Source: DATGKG01 sp963783145
GTDB lineage: Bacteria; Desulfobacterota; Binatia; Binatales; Binataceae
Length of the DNA stretch: 64,000 nucleotides
NCBI GenBank assembly: GCA_963783145.1
Contig: CAWAMM010000010.1
Coordinates: 24,959 to 88,958 of the forward strand
Direction of reading: 5' to 3'
The notes below the pieces were generated by a model. That model was not told the origin of the DNA, did not search any database, and saw only the letters and a program-made list of their open reading frames with translations. Shown in pieces: positions 7,791 to 17,125 of the stretch. Position 1 is the first letter of the stretch. The number at the start of each line of letters is the position of its first letter. Made by a program: the position numbers and the translations under genes.

Positions 7791-8180
7791 ATGAAAGCAG
7801 CTATGGGGAGACGCGCGTCATTCGGCCTCGATTCGCTGATTCGTGCCCTGCGAATCGTGCCATGTATCGTCAGCATCGTGATGCTGCTGCTGTTTCCCGT
7901 AGCCAAGGCGCATACCTTCGGGCCGCACTTCCGCACCCCGGAAGTTCGCCGCGCGGCCGAACGTCACACCGCGGTCGCTTACGGCGAGAACGATACTCCC
8001 CAGCGCGTCGCACAGAGCAATCCGCTCCCGAGATTCCTGGCCTCTCCCGAAACTGGCGGAAAGATTTTCCTGTCACACAATTTCGATTCAACTTTCGAAG
8101 TCCCACTTTCGCAGCTGTTGCATCGGCTAAAACTCAATCCCTGTGGTTCGAGCGGGCCAGACCCGCTGCTCTCGGCCTAG
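7791..8180 (+). CDS. Small exported protein, paralogue of the one at 342-716
   Basis: 129 residues from ATG 7791, with AGAAGGA eight bases upstream. A hydrophobic segment (VPCIVSIVMLLLFPVAKA) is a likely signal peptide, cleaved before HTFGPHFRTPEVRR. ERHTAV and LLHRLKL blocks are shared with the paralogue at 342-716; the middle is unrelated. No known family. It stands 207 bases upstream of the RND operon on the same strand, separated by two hairpins, so it is probably its own unit, though the proximity may be functional. Confidence 0.65.
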   Translation: MKAAMGRRASFGLDSLIRALRIVPCIVSIVMLLLFPVAKAHTFGPHFRTPEVRRAAERHTAVAYGENDTPQRVAQSNPLPRFLASPETGGKIFLSHNFDSTFEVPLSQLLHRLKLNPCGSSGPDPLLSA

Positions 8181-8246
8181 GTAGCATCACCTGTTTGCTC
8201 GCGCAGTGTGGACGGATTGGTCCGCACGCGGGTTAATCTGAAACGT

Positions 8247-8280
8247 GCCGGAAAATATCCGGCCCTTGGTGAGCAGGGCC
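8247..8280 (+). terminator. Pair of small hairpins between the exported-protein gene and the RND operon
   Basis: GCCGG-AAAATAT-CCGGC at 8247-8263 overlaps GGCCCT-N8-AGGGCC at 8261-8280. The two stems share bases and are mutually exclusive. There is no T-tract, so a weak terminator or an attenuator-like leader is possible. Confidence 0.3.
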
Positions 8281-8387
8281 TAAAGTGCCCGCCGACCCGT
8301 TCTGATGGTTAATTCTCCGGATGGTGCGCTGATTAGCTAAGGCACCCGGTCCGGCATCAACCGAGGCGGTCTTTACAGAGGTCGCAC

Positions 8388-11300
8388 GTGCCAAGTTTCT
8401 CCTTACGCAATCCGTACACGATTGTCGTCGGAGCTTTGATAATCGCGATTTTGGGGGTAACGGCGTTCACCCGGATGCCAGTCGATGTGTTTCCGAGCCT
8501 GAAGATGCCGGCGGTGGTGGTGGCCACCTTTTACCCCGGGATGCCGCCGCTCGACATGGAACGCGACATCACGACTCGCTATGAACGATTTTTTACCCTC
8601 GGCAGCGGGATCGACCACATGGAGTCGCGCTCGCTTCCGGGCGTCAGCATCATCCGGGTGTACTTTCATCCGGATGTGGATGTAGACGCGGCCGCCTCGC
8701 AGCTCGGGACCCTGGCGATGGCTGATTTGGGAGTGTTACCGCCGGGGACGTTGCCGCCCCTGGTCCTGAAGTTCGACGCCTCGTCGCTGCCGGTGGTGCT
8801 GGTGACCATGGAGGGCACCGGCTTCAGCGAAGTCGAGCTGCAGGATCAAGCGCGCTACAACGTGCGCAATCAGATTGCGACGGTACAGGGCGCCTCGATC
8901 CCGATGCCGTTCGGCGGCAAGTTCCGTCAGATCATGGCGTACGCCGATCGGAAGGCACTCGAGGCGCGCGGGCTGACCCTGCACGATGTCGTCAATGCGC
9001 TCAATCAGTCGAACCTGATCCTGCCTGCCGGTGACGCGAAAATCGGCAGCACCGACTACTTCATCTACTCCAACAGCATGGTCCCCGAGGTAAACGAACT
9101 GAACTCGGTTCCGGTGAAGGTCGGCAAGGGGCAGGTGCCGGTGCTGATGGAGGACGTCGCCGCGGTGAAGGATGCGGCGGCGATACAGTATAACAAGGTT
9201 CTAATTAACGGACAGCCCTCGGTATACATCCCGGTGCTGAAGCAAACCGGTGCGAACACCATCGCAGTGGTTAACGGAGTCAATCAACTACTATCGCACA
9301 TCACAGGCCTTCCGGCGGGGATGAAGCTTAAGACGATCTTCGACCAGTCGGGCTATATCGTCGATGCCGTGCATTCGCTGGAGCACGAGGCCGTATCCGG
9401 ATCGATCCTGGCGTCCTTGATGATTCTGATCTTCCTGGGCAGCTTCCGTTCGACCTTCGCGATTTTCCTATCGATCCCGCTGTCGATTCTCGCCGGCGCC
9501 TTTGGCCTCTTCGTCGATGGTGCGACGATCAACATCATGACCCTGGGCGGATTTGCCCTCGCCATCGGACGCCTCGTCGACGACTCCGTGGTCGTGCTCG
9601 AAAACATCAATCGTCACCTGGCCGAAGGGAGCCCGCCGGAAGTCGCCGCGCGCGAGGGCGCCGAAGAGGTCGCGTTGCCGGTGTTGGCGTCGACGCTGAC
9701 CACTATCATCGTGTTCTTCCCCGTCATGTTCCTGTTCGGGGTGGCGAAATATCTCTTCAGCGCGCTGGCGCTCGCGGTGGTGCTTTCGATGATTGCCTCC
9801 TATGTCGTGGCGATGTCGATTATCCCGATCTATTGCGCACGCTTTCTCAATGCCGAGGAGGCCCGCGAGCTGGAAGCGGTAATGGAGGGGTCGAAAGAAA
9901 CCTCCGAGGGCGGGTTTTTCGCGACCTTCAACCGGTACTACGAACGATTCGGCCGCTGGTACGAACGTCAGCTCGAGCACGCGCTTAATCACAAATTGAT
10001 CGTGATCGGCGCGCTGAGCGCGGTTTTCATCGGAAGCTTGGCGGTCTTTCCACTGCTTGGAACCCAGCTTTTCCCCACCACCGACGCGGGCAAGTTCACC
10101 ATCAATATCAGGGCGCCCCTGGGTTCTCGGCTCGAAGTGACTGAGGCCCTAAGTCGGCAGGTTGAAAAGGTCATTCGCGAGGTCGTCCCAGCACATGACC
10201 TGGACATGGTGGTCGCTAACCTGGGCCTCGCGCCAAGTATCTCGGCGATTTATTCGAATAACTCCGGCGAAGATACCGGCCAGATCCTGGTCAGCCTTAA
10301 GCCTGGGCACGAGCAATCCAGTTTCTTTTACATGGATAAGCTACGGACCGCGCTGAAGCAGGAGGTCCCCGATGTGCGTGCGTTCTTTCAATCCGGCAGC
10401 ATCATCGATGCGGTGCTGAATTTTGGCTCGGCAGCGCCGATCGACGTGCAACTTAATGGTCCCGATTACAAAGAATTGTTTGCCGCCGCGGGCCAGGTAC
10501 GGAACGCGTTGCGAACGCTGCCCGACGTCGCGGATGCGTTCATTCCCGAAGAATCCGGCTATCCCACTCTCGATATAAAAGTTGACCGGACGCGGGCCGG
10601 ACGTCTGGGGCTCACGCAGAAAGATGTGGTTACCAACGTCATCACCGCGCTCAGCTCGAATCAGATGATCGCGCCGTCGATCTGGATCGATCGTAAGACC
10701 GGCAATGACTACTTTTTGACCGCCCAGTACCGCGAAAGCGACATCGACTCCTACGAGACGCTGCTGGACATTCCGGTGCTCTCGCGCGACACCGACAAGG
10801 GGCATTCCGATGCGGTCCTACTACGCAACGTTGCCTCGATTGTGCATGAGAGCCATCCCGCGGAGGCCGATCACTACGACATCCAACGGGTGGTGGACGT
10901 GCTGGTGGATCCCGCCACCAGTGACCTAGGCGGCACGCAAGCGTCGATCCAGAATGCCTTGAAGAATGTCCGTTTGCCGAGCGACGTCCAGGTCGACTAC
11001 CGCGGCTCGGTCGCGGCTATGCAGAAGTCATTTTCGAGCTTCGGCTTCGGCCTTACGATGGCGGTGGTGCTGCTGTACCTGGTGATGGTCGCGCAGTTCA
11101 AGTCGTTCCTGGACCCCGTGATCATCATGTTCGCCGTGCCGATGGGCCTCATTGGTGTTATCTGGACGCTTTTGCTCACCGGCACGACTCTCAACATCGA
11201 ATCGTTCATGGGCATCATCGTGATGGTCGGAATTGTGGTGTCGAACTCAATTCTGTTGGTCGATTTCGCGAACCAGCGGTTTCGCGGCGGTCAGGAACTG

Positions 11301-11534
11301 CGCCGCGCCGTCATTGAATCGGCACGAATCCGAATGCGGCCGATCCTGATGACCGCACTAGCCACCGTGGCGGGACTGCTTCCGATCGCCTTGAAAATCG
11401 GCGAAGGGTCAGAGGCCTCGGCGCCGCTGGCACGCGCCGCGGTCGGTGGCCTTGCGGTTTCGACCGTGCTGACGCTCATCCTGGTTCCGGCAATTTACGA
11501 ACTGTTGTACTCGACGCGGAGGGAAAATCCTTGA
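8388..11534 (+). CDS. RND efflux permease (AcrB/HAE1-like)
   Basis: 1048 residues, the normal size of an RND inner-membrane pump. It has an N-terminal membrane helix (NPYTIVVGALIIAILGVTAF), a porter domain, and TM4 with GRLVDDSVVVLENINRHL, carrying the Asp-Asp proton-relay pair. The second repeat has TM segments such as FGFGLTMAVVLLYLVMVAQF and ESFMGIIVMVGIVVSNSILLVDF. It uses the proton-motive force to export small molecules through an adaptor and a TolC-type channel. The GTG start at 8388 has AGAGGT upstream. Its stop overlaps the adaptor ATG (TGATG). All three components are encoded together, so a complete tripartite pump is expected; the substrate is unknown. Confidence 0.92.
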   Translation: MPSFSLRNPYTIVVGALIIAILGVTAFTRMPVDVFPSLKMPAVVVATFYPGMPPLDMERDITTRYERFFTLGSGIDHMESRSLPGVSIIRVYFHPDVDVDAAASQLGTLAMADLGVLPPGTLPPLVLKFDASSLPVVLVTMEGTGFSEVELQDQARYNVRNQIATVQGASIPMPFGGKFRQIMAYADRKALEARGLTLHDVVNALNQSNLILPAGDAKIGSTDYFIYSNSMVPEVNELNSVPVKVGKGQVPVLMEDVAAVKDAAAIQYNKVLINGQPSVYIPVLKQTGANTIAVVNGVNQLLSHITGLPAGMKLKTIFDQSGYIVDAVHSLEHEAVSGSILASLMILIFLGSFRSTFAIFLSIPLSILAGAFGLFVDGATINIMTLGGFALAIGRLVDDSVVVLENINRHLAEGSPPEVAAREGAEEVALPVLASTLTTIIVFFPVMFLFGVAKYLFSALALAVVLSMIASYVVAMSIIPIYCARFLNAEEARELEAVMEGSKETSEGGFFATFNRYYERFGRWYERQLEHALNHKLIVIGALSAVFIGSLAVFPLLGTQLFPTTDAGKFTINIRAPLGSRLEVTEALSRQVEKVIREVVPAHDLDMVVANLGLAPSISAIYSNNSGEDTGQILVSLKPGHEQSSFFYMDKLRTALKQEVPDVRAFFQSGSIIDAVLNFGSAAPIDVQLNGPDYKELFAAAGQVRNALRTLPDVADAFIPEESGYPTLDIKVDRTRAGRLGLTQKDVVTNVITALSSNQMIAPSIWIDRKTGNDYFLTAQYRESDIDSYETLLDIPVLSRDTDKGHSDAVLLRNVASIVHESHPAEADHYDIQRVVDVLVDPATSDLGGTQASIQNALKNVRLPSDVQVDYRGSVAAMQKSFSSFGFGLTMAVVLLYLVMVAQFKSFLDPVIIMFAVPMGLIGVIWTLLLTGTTLNIESFMGIIVMVGIVVSNSILLVDFANQRFRGGQELRRAVIESARIRMRPILMTALATVAGLLPIALKIGEGSEASAPLARAAVGGLAVSTVLTLILVPAIYELLYSTRRENP

Positions 11535-12703
11535 TGCGTTTGGCCTCACTATACCTGGGAATCGTGCTCGTGGCCCTCCTGCCCGGATGCGGAGGGGCGC
11601 CAACCGAGCAGGCACATGATGGTCCTCCTAACATTTCGGTAATCAAGCCGTTGCGCCAGGAAGCCGATCGATCGATCACCCTTCCCGGTGATGCGGTGGG
11701 CTTTTACGAATGCGCGCTCCATTCGAAAGTCACCGGCTACTTGCAGAGTATCCCGGTTGATAAGGGTGACTGGGTCAAGAAGGGGCAAGTGCTCGCAACC
11801 ATCGAGGTTCCGGAACTAAGGGAAAACCTGGAACGCGCCAAAGCCAACTTCACGATCCAGAAACTGACTTACCAGCGACTCAAACACGTTCGCGAAGAAG
11901 ATCCAAAGGTCGTCGCGCAGCAGGATGTTGACATCGCGTTCAGCAAGATGGCGCAGGCTCAAGCCGACCTCGGGGTGCTCAATGCGATGGTGGCCTACAC
12001 GCAAATCATCGCACCGTTTTCCGGTGTCATCACTGGTCGCTTCGCCGATCCCGGAGCGCTGATCAAGGCGGGCGGCGGCGATTTCGGAGTCTCCGGCAAT
12101 GGTGCGGATCTCAGCCAGGGCGCGACGGAGGGCGCCGGCGGACATTTGATGGGAGGCGGTGCGGTCCTCTCGCTTGCAGAAATAGACAAGCTCCGCATCT
12201 ACGTCTACGTTCCAGAGGAAGAAGCCGGTCTGGTTCGGATCGGCACTCATGCCGTGGTAACCGCTCATGGCCTTCAAGCGGTACCGATCCAGGCGAAGGT
12301 GGTTCGCTATGCGAACTCCCTCGACCTCGCGACCCGTACTATGCTCACCGAAATCGACCTGGACAACCCACAGCGCCAACTCTATCCGCGCATGTACACC
12401 ACGGTGACGCTGGATCTGGTGCGCCATCCCGACGCCATCCAGCTCCCGGCCGCGGCGGTCGAGGGCATCGGGGCAAAAGACGGATTCGTTTTCATCGTAC
12501 ATGACGACTCGTTGGTCAAGCAGCCCGTATCGCTCGGCATAACCGATGGACGGTATGTGGAAATTACTTCCGGACTAAACGGTAACGAATCGGTGGTGGC
12601 CACAATTAGTCCAGCTCTCAACCAGGGCGAAAAGATCAATCCCATTCAAACCACGACGGCCCGATCGTCGAGCAAACCTCCAGAACTTGCGAGCGACCAA
12701 TGA
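11534..12703 (+). CDS. RND periplasmic adaptor (membrane fusion) lipoprotein
   Basis: 389 residues. Lipobox LLPGC places the lipidated Cys at residue 19. The barrel-sandwich half (ALHSKVTGYLQSIPVDKGDWVKKGQVLATIE), a helical hairpin (REEDPKVVAQQDVDIAFSKMAQAQADL), the second lipoyl half (APFSGVITGRFADPGALIKAG) and the beta-barrel domain are in the usual order. A glycine-rich insert (GGGDFGVSGNGADLS and following) lies inside the second half. The start overlaps the permease stop by one base and its stop overlaps the OMF start (ATGA), so translation is coupled. It bridges the pump to the outer-membrane channel. Confidence 0.9.
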   Translation: MRLASLYLGIVLVALLPGCGGAPTEQAHDGPPNISVIKPLRQEADRSITLPGDAVGFYECALHSKVTGYLQSIPVDKGDWVKKGQVLATIEVPELRENLERAKANFTIQKLTYQRLKHVREEDPKVVAQQDVDIAFSKMAQAQADLGVLNAMVAYTQIIAPFSGVITGRFADPGALIKAGGGDFGVSGNGADLSQGATEGAGGHLMGGGAVLSLAEIDKLRIYVYVPEEEAGLVRIGTHAVVTAHGLQAVPIQAKVVRYANSLDLATRTMLTEIDLDNPQRQLYPRMYTTVTLDLVRHPDAIQLPAAAVEGIGAKDGFVFIVHDDSLVKQPVSLGITDGRYVEITSGLNGNESVVATISPALNQGEKINPIQTTTARSSSKPPELASDQ

Positions 12704-14082
12704 TCCGCTTCCTGGCTGCGGCTTTTCTAAGCTTGATCCTGAGTCCCCCGGCTGGTGCGATCGGTGCGGAAGTGCCGATTCGGCAGGGACAGGAGCTCAC
12801 CCTCGAGCAGGCGGTCAGCATCGCGTTGACCCTGCATCCACGAATCCTCGCCTCCGAATCCCAATTGTCTTCGGCGCGCGAAGAAGTTGGTGTGGCCGAG
12901 TCCCAGCTTCTTCCGCAGACTTACGGGGTAGGCGAGTATCTGCGCGGCACCGACAATGGGCTCGGCGGCGATACCGCATATATCGGCGGCTATGAATTTC
13001 CCAGCCTCCCTCACACTCCGCATGAGCGTCCCGCGGATGCGGGCCAAAGCTGGGACACCCATGATAACTACCTGACGGGATTATCAATTCGTCAATATTT
13101 GTTCGACTTCGGCCGCGTGCGCGGATTGATTCATGAGCAGCAATACGAAGCGCAAGCGGCCAAAGCCCGCTACGATCTCGCACGTCTGAATCTCATCCTT
13201 GAAGTGTGTCAACGCTACTTTGACGTGCTTGCGACCAAAGCCCGCATCAAGGTCTACGAAAAAGCCGTGGAACAACGCCAGGAGCACCTGCATGAAGCGC
13301 GGCTGATGGCACAAGCTGAATTGAAGCCCGAGATCGATGTCTACACGACTCAGGCTCAACTCTCACGTTCGCAACTGGATCTCATCCGCGCGCGCAATGC
13401 CGGGGCCGATGCCAAAGTCGCCCTCGATAACGCCATGGGACTCAGCGAAAACAGCCTCGAATATCACATGGCCGATCAGCTGGCCTGGGATCCTATCAAC
13501 GTCACGCTCCCGCAGTTGCTCGACGCTGCCTTCGGCCTGCGTCCCGATCTGAAGATGATGACTCACCAGGCAGAGGCCGCTGGAGCGCGCGTCAAGATTT
13601 ACCGAAGCGATTATTTTCCAACCTTGCAGGGCGTTGGGGACTACGAAACCACGGGGACCGGCCTTCCCGCGGCGAACAATTTCGACGTCGGTATCGTCGT
13701 GAGCTGGCCCATCTTCAATGGCTTCCAAACCGAACACCAGGTGGCGCAAGCCAGGTACAATCAGGAGGCCATCAAGCATCAAATCGAAGATCTTCGCCAA
13801 CAGATTGTGCTGGAGGTCACACGCTCGTTCCTTGACTGGCAGGCGTCGGTCGCGGCCATCGGCAAAGCACAAGCTGTGCTCGACGCCTCGCAGGAAGAAT
13901 TGCACCTTGCGGAGCATCGTTACAAAGCCGGGCTTGGAAACGTGGTCGAGTTAGAGGACGCGCAGACGCGCTTCACCCTCGACCAATCAAACTATGTCGA
14001 TGCTCTCTACAGCTACGCCGTCATCAAAGCCGCGGTGCAGCACGCAACTGCACGATCGCTCTCGGCTTTCGAAGTTCAGTAG
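12700..14082 (+). CDS. TolC-type outer membrane efflux protein
   Basis: 460 residues with a signal peptide ending near PAGAIGAE, then LTLEQAVSIALTLHPRILASESQLSSAREEVG, the classic start of an OMF repeat. Two OEP repeats of long helices follow (residues about 35-230 and 250-450). Glycine-bounded barrel segments include GEYLRGTDNGLGGDTAYIGG and VVSWPIFNGFQTEHQVAQARYNQEA. It forms the trimeric exit duct for the pump encoded just upstream, overlapping the adaptor gene by 4 bases. Confidence 0.9.
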   Translation: MIRFLAAAFLSLILSPPAGAIGAEVPIRQGQELTLEQAVSIALTLHPRILASESQLSSAREEVGVAESQLLPQTYGVGEYLRGTDNGLGGDTAYIGGYEFPSLPHTPHERPADAGQSWDTHDNYLTGLSIRQYLFDFGRVRGLIHEQQYEAQAAKARYDLARLNLILEVCQRYFDVLATKARIKVYEKAVEQRQEHLHEARLMAQAELKPEIDVYTTQAQLSRSQLDLIRARNAGADAKVALDNAMGLSENSLEYHMADQLAWDPINVTLPQLLDAAFGLRPDLKMMTHQAEAAGARVKIYRSDYFPTLQGVGDYETTGTGLPAANNFDVGIVVSWPIFNGFQTEHQVAQARYNQEAIKHQIEDLRQQIVLEVTRSFLDWQASVAAIGKAQAVLDASQEELHLAEHRYKAGLGNVVELEDAQTRFTLDQSNYVDALYSYAVIKAAVQHATARSLSAFEVQ

Positions 14083-14120
14083 CTTGGGGTTCGTTCGAAC
14101 AAGCTGAATGAAACGCAGCA

Positions 14121-14151
14121 GTGGCGCGCCGACCAAAAGTCGGCGCGCCAC
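14121..14151. terminator. Bidirectional terminator between the efflux operon and glutamine synthetase
   Basis: Perfect 13-bp stem GTGGCGCGCCGAC / GTCGGCGCGCCAC with a CAAAA loop, placed between convergent stops at 14082 and 14167. Neither side has a strong T-tract. Confidence 0.65.
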
Positions 14152-14166
14152 CTTGGTTAGAAAGGT

Positions 14167-16350
14167 CTACATGATGAACAGCATTTCCTGATAGGTCGGC
14201 AACGGCCACAGATCGTCAGCTATCATTGCTTCCAAGGTGTCGGCGGTCTTACGCACCGCCGCCATGGCCGGGATTACGTCATGGCAATAATGCGTGGCGT
14301 GTTCGAGCGCATTCTTGTGGCCATGGACCGCCATGGTCTTCTCCAGTTTCTCGATACCGTCCTGGAGGTCCTTCACCAGCCCGGTGATTTTATCCAGCGT
14401 GTCCATGTCGAAGGTGTAACCCACAGCCTTCAGACTCGCGCAGGTGGCTGCAAGCTCGCCCTGATAGCGAATGGCTGCAGGGAAGATGAGCGTCTTCGCC
14501 ATCTCGATCGCGGTGCGTGCCTCGAGCCCGACGCTAAGGCAGTATTGTTCGTAGGAAATCTCTACCCGGCTGTGCAGTTCGCGCGGCGAGAAGACTCCGT
14601 AGTGCTCAAACAATTCGGTGGCTTCCTTGCTGCCCATCACCGGTAGCGCGTCGATACATGAGCGCAGGTTGGGAAGGCCGCGTTTTTCGGCTTCCTTATG
14701 CCACGCGTCGGTGTAGCCATCGCCATTATAAACGATGCTGCCGTGCTCCTTGATGATTTCCTCGAGGACTTTCTGCACCGCTGCGTTGAAGTTTCCTCCG
14801 TCACCTTCGAGCGATTTCTCCAGCTTCGTCGCGACGTAATCCAACGACTCCGCCATGATCGTGTTCATCGCAATCAGCGAATTGGCGATTGTCTGCGAAG
14901 ACCCCACCGCACGGAATTCGAAACGATTGCCGGTGAAAGCGAAGGGGCTGGTGCGGTTGCGGTCGCCGGGGTCCTTGGGGAGCGTCGGCAGCGTGTCGAC
15001 GCCGACCATCAAGGTTTCCTTGCCCTTGGAACTCTTGGCGCCGCCTTTGGCGATCTGATCGAAAATGTCGGTGAGCTGATCGCCGAGGAAGACCGAGATA
15101 ATTGCGGGAGGGGCTTCGTTTGCGCCGAGGCGATGATCGTTGGACGCGGTTGCGACCACCGCGCGCAACAGCGCGCTCCATCGATGGACCGCACGGATTA
15201 CTACCGCGCAGAAAACCAGGAATTGCGCATTGGCGTGCGGATTGTCGCCCGGGTCGAGCAGATTGCCCTGGGTCGAATTGCCCATCGAGAAGTTGACGTG
15301 CTTGCCCGAGCCGTTGATGCCGGCAAAGGGCTTTTCGTGCAGCAGACAAGTCATGCCGTATTTTTCCGCGGCACGCTTGAGCGTAACCATCATCAATTGC
15401 TGATGGTCGGTGGCGAGGTTGGAATGCTCGAACACCGGCGCGATTTCGAACTGGCCGGGCGCGACTTCATTGTGGCGCGTCTTGGCGGGAATTCCGAGCT
15501 TGAACAGTTCGCGCTCGGCATCGATCATGAACGAAAGCACCCGCTCGGGGATGGCGCCGAAGTAGTGATCCTCGAATTCCTGGCCTTTGGGCGACGGCGC
15601 GCCAAACAGCGTCCGGCCAGTGCCCAGCAAATCCGGTCGCGCAAAATAGAAATGGCGATCGACCAGGAAATACTCCTGCTCGGCACCCGCGTACGAAACC
15701 ACCGGAGCGGGCTTTTCGTGACCGAAGAGCTTCAGGACGCGCTGCGCATGTTTGTTCAGCGCTTGTAGGGAGCGCAATAGCGGGGTTTTGGTATCGAGCG
15801 CCTCACCATTCCATGAGATGAATGCCGTCGGAATGCAGAGGGTCTTGCCGTTGCGATTCTCGAGCAGGTAGGCGGGACTGGTCACGTCCCACGCCGTGTA
15901 ACCGCGCGCCTCGGCGGTGATGCGGATACCGCCGCTCGGAAAGCTGGAGGCGTCGGGCTCGCCCTGGACTAGAGTCTTGCCGGAGAATTCGGCAATGGCG
16001 CCGCCCTCGGTATCCGGCGACAGGAAGCTGTCGTGTTTTTCGGCGGTCAACCCCGTCATCGGATAGAATACGTGGGCGTAGTGGGTCGCGCCTTTTTGGA
16101 TGGCCCAATCCTTCATCGCCGCGGCGACGCTGTCGGCGATCGACGGGTCAAGCTTCGATCCGGTCTCGATGGTTTGGACCAACGATTTATACACCGGCTT
16201 GGGCAGCCGGACTTTCATCGCGGCTTTGTTAAAGACGTTCGAGCCATACAACTCGCTGGCCGTATCAGCCGAGAATGAGATTGGTTCGTGACTGGGATGG
16301 TAAGTGGTGACGGCTTCGATCGCTGCTAGACGTGCGGAACTTCCGCTCAA
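14167..16350 (-). CDS. glnN: Type III glutamine synthetase
   Basis: 727 residues, the length of GSIII. It makes glutamine from glutamate, ammonia and ATP in the cytoplasm. Diagnostic segments: FNKAAMKVRLPKPVYKSL near the start, LLHEKPFAGINGSGKHVNFSM, TRHNEVAPGQFEIAPVFEHSN, FEFRAVGSSQTIANSLIAMNTIMAESLDYVATKLE and the C-terminal LWPLPTYQEMLF. The TTG start at 16350 is supported by GGAGGA eight bases upstream. No glnB, amtB or ntr genes are adjacent; a divergent PII-like protein is encoded about 19 kb away in this window. Convergent with the efflux operon across a shared terminator. Confidence 0.93.
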   Translation of the reverse strand: MSGSSARLAAIEAVTTYHPSHEPISFSADTASELYGSNVFNKAAMKVRLPKPVYKSLVQTIETGSKLDPSIADSVAAAMKDWAIQKGATHYAHVFYPMTGLTAEKHDSFLSPDTEGGAIAEFSGKTLVQGEPDASSFPSGGIRITAEARGYTAWDVTSPAYLLENRNGKTLCIPTAFISWNGEALDTKTPLLRSLQALNKHAQRVLKLFGHEKPAPVVSYAGAEQEYFLVDRHFYFARPDLLGTGRTLFGAPSPKGQEFEDHYFGAIPERVLSFMIDAERELFKLGIPAKTRHNEVAPGQFEIAPVFEHSNLATDHQQLMMVTLKRAAEKYGMTCLLHEKPFAGINGSGKHVNFSMGNSTQGNLLDPGDNPHANAQFLVFCAVVIRAVHRWSALLRAVVATASNDHRLGANEAPPAIISVFLGDQLTDIFDQIAKGGAKSSKGKETLMVGVDTLPTLPKDPGDRNRTSPFAFTGNRFEFRAVGSSQTIANSLIAMNTIMAESLDYVATKLEKSLEGDGGNFNAAVQKVLEEIIKEHGSIVYNGDGYTDAWHKEAEKRGLPNLRSCIDALPVMGSKEATELFEHYGVFSPRELHSRVEISYEQYCLSVGLEARTAIEMAKTLIFPAAIRYQGELAATCASLKAVGYTFDMDTLDKITGLVKDLQDGIEKLEKTMAVHGHKNALEHATHYCHDVIPAMAAVRKTADTLEAMIADDLWPLPTYQEMLFIM

Positions 16351-16649
16351 GATCGTGTCCTCCGAAGATTGATTTGTGCCGCCAAGGCCACTGGACGACC
16401 TGCGCGGGTTAACCTCCGACCAAATGCAAGGACCGCGCCCCGCTCGATGGATTGAGGCATCAATCAGATTGGCGAGATTCCCCTCGGCACGCGTCCGGAG
16501 ATGCCTTAATTTCGCTCAAAATGCGTGGTGGATGGGCAGTGAACTCTGCAAGAACAGTCGTCGCTGCGCTGGTTTTCGCGATTCGTCCTGTGATATTTAC
16601 TCGCCCCGTTGCAAGGTCATACATCCGGGTAAGGAGAATGTTCGGGCAG

Positions 16650-17006
16650 ATGAAAGTCCAATACCTCGCCGTGCTGATAGCTGGCCTCATAGCCGCAAGC
16701 GGCAACCTCGCCGTCCCCACTCCCCTTCTGGCGCAGTCATCGCAGATGAAAGATGACATGGAACAGCTTGCCGTCGATCTCCACGTCGGGATCGACCGCT
16801 CGACACTGACCCCCGCTCAGAAAGACCAGCTACGGGATGACTTCAAGGAGCTTAGAAGGGCGCATCAGAATCACGAAATGTTCGCTGCCATGCGCGCGGC
16901 GCGAAGCATCAGGACTTCTCTGGATAGCGGCGCGTTCAAGCCCGAGGACCAGAAGCGGATCAAAGAAGATATCCAACAGATCAGGGAAGCCCGCGAAGAT
17001 AGATGA
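16650..17006 (+). CDS. Small periplasmic helical protein of unknown function
   Basis: 118 residues from ATG 16650 (ATG 16638 is the alternative; AAGGAG at 16631-16636 is too close to one and rather far from the other). A signal peptide runs to PLLAQS, followed by a charged helical region (QMKDDMEQLAVDLHVG, LTPAQKDQLRDDFKEL, HEMFAAMRAARSIRTSLDSG, EDQKRIKEDIQQIREAREDR). The LTPAQKDQLRDD pattern resembles Spy/CpxP-like LTxxQ helices, but the match is loose. The family is not recognised. Confidence 0.55.
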   Translation: MKVQYLAVLIAGLIAASGNLAVPTPLLAQSSQMKDDMEQLAVDLHVGIDRSTLTPAQKDQLRDDFKELRRAHQNHEMFAAMRAARSIRTSLDSGAFKPEDQKRIKEDIQQIREAREDR

Positions 17007-17125
17007 CTCCTGGCCAGATGGTCCGGGGCTCAATAGCTCTCTCCGATGCCTGCTTGACATAGAAAAGTCGTTCGGCGACAGATCGGGCTCGAACGCCAAA
17101 TATTCATTCGGAGGCTTGAGGGCCG

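Noticed and set aside
6631..7800. Terminal inverted repeats of a complete IS element around the transposase
   Set aside because: I compared the ends by eye (6830-6860 and 7710-7740) and saw no convincing inverted repeat or target duplication; the palindrome near 6841 is better explained as an operator.
14698..15768. 356-codon plus-strand frame
   Set aside because: It is antisense to the well-supported type III glutamine synthetase gene and has no family pattern; long antisense frames are common in GC-rich codon use.
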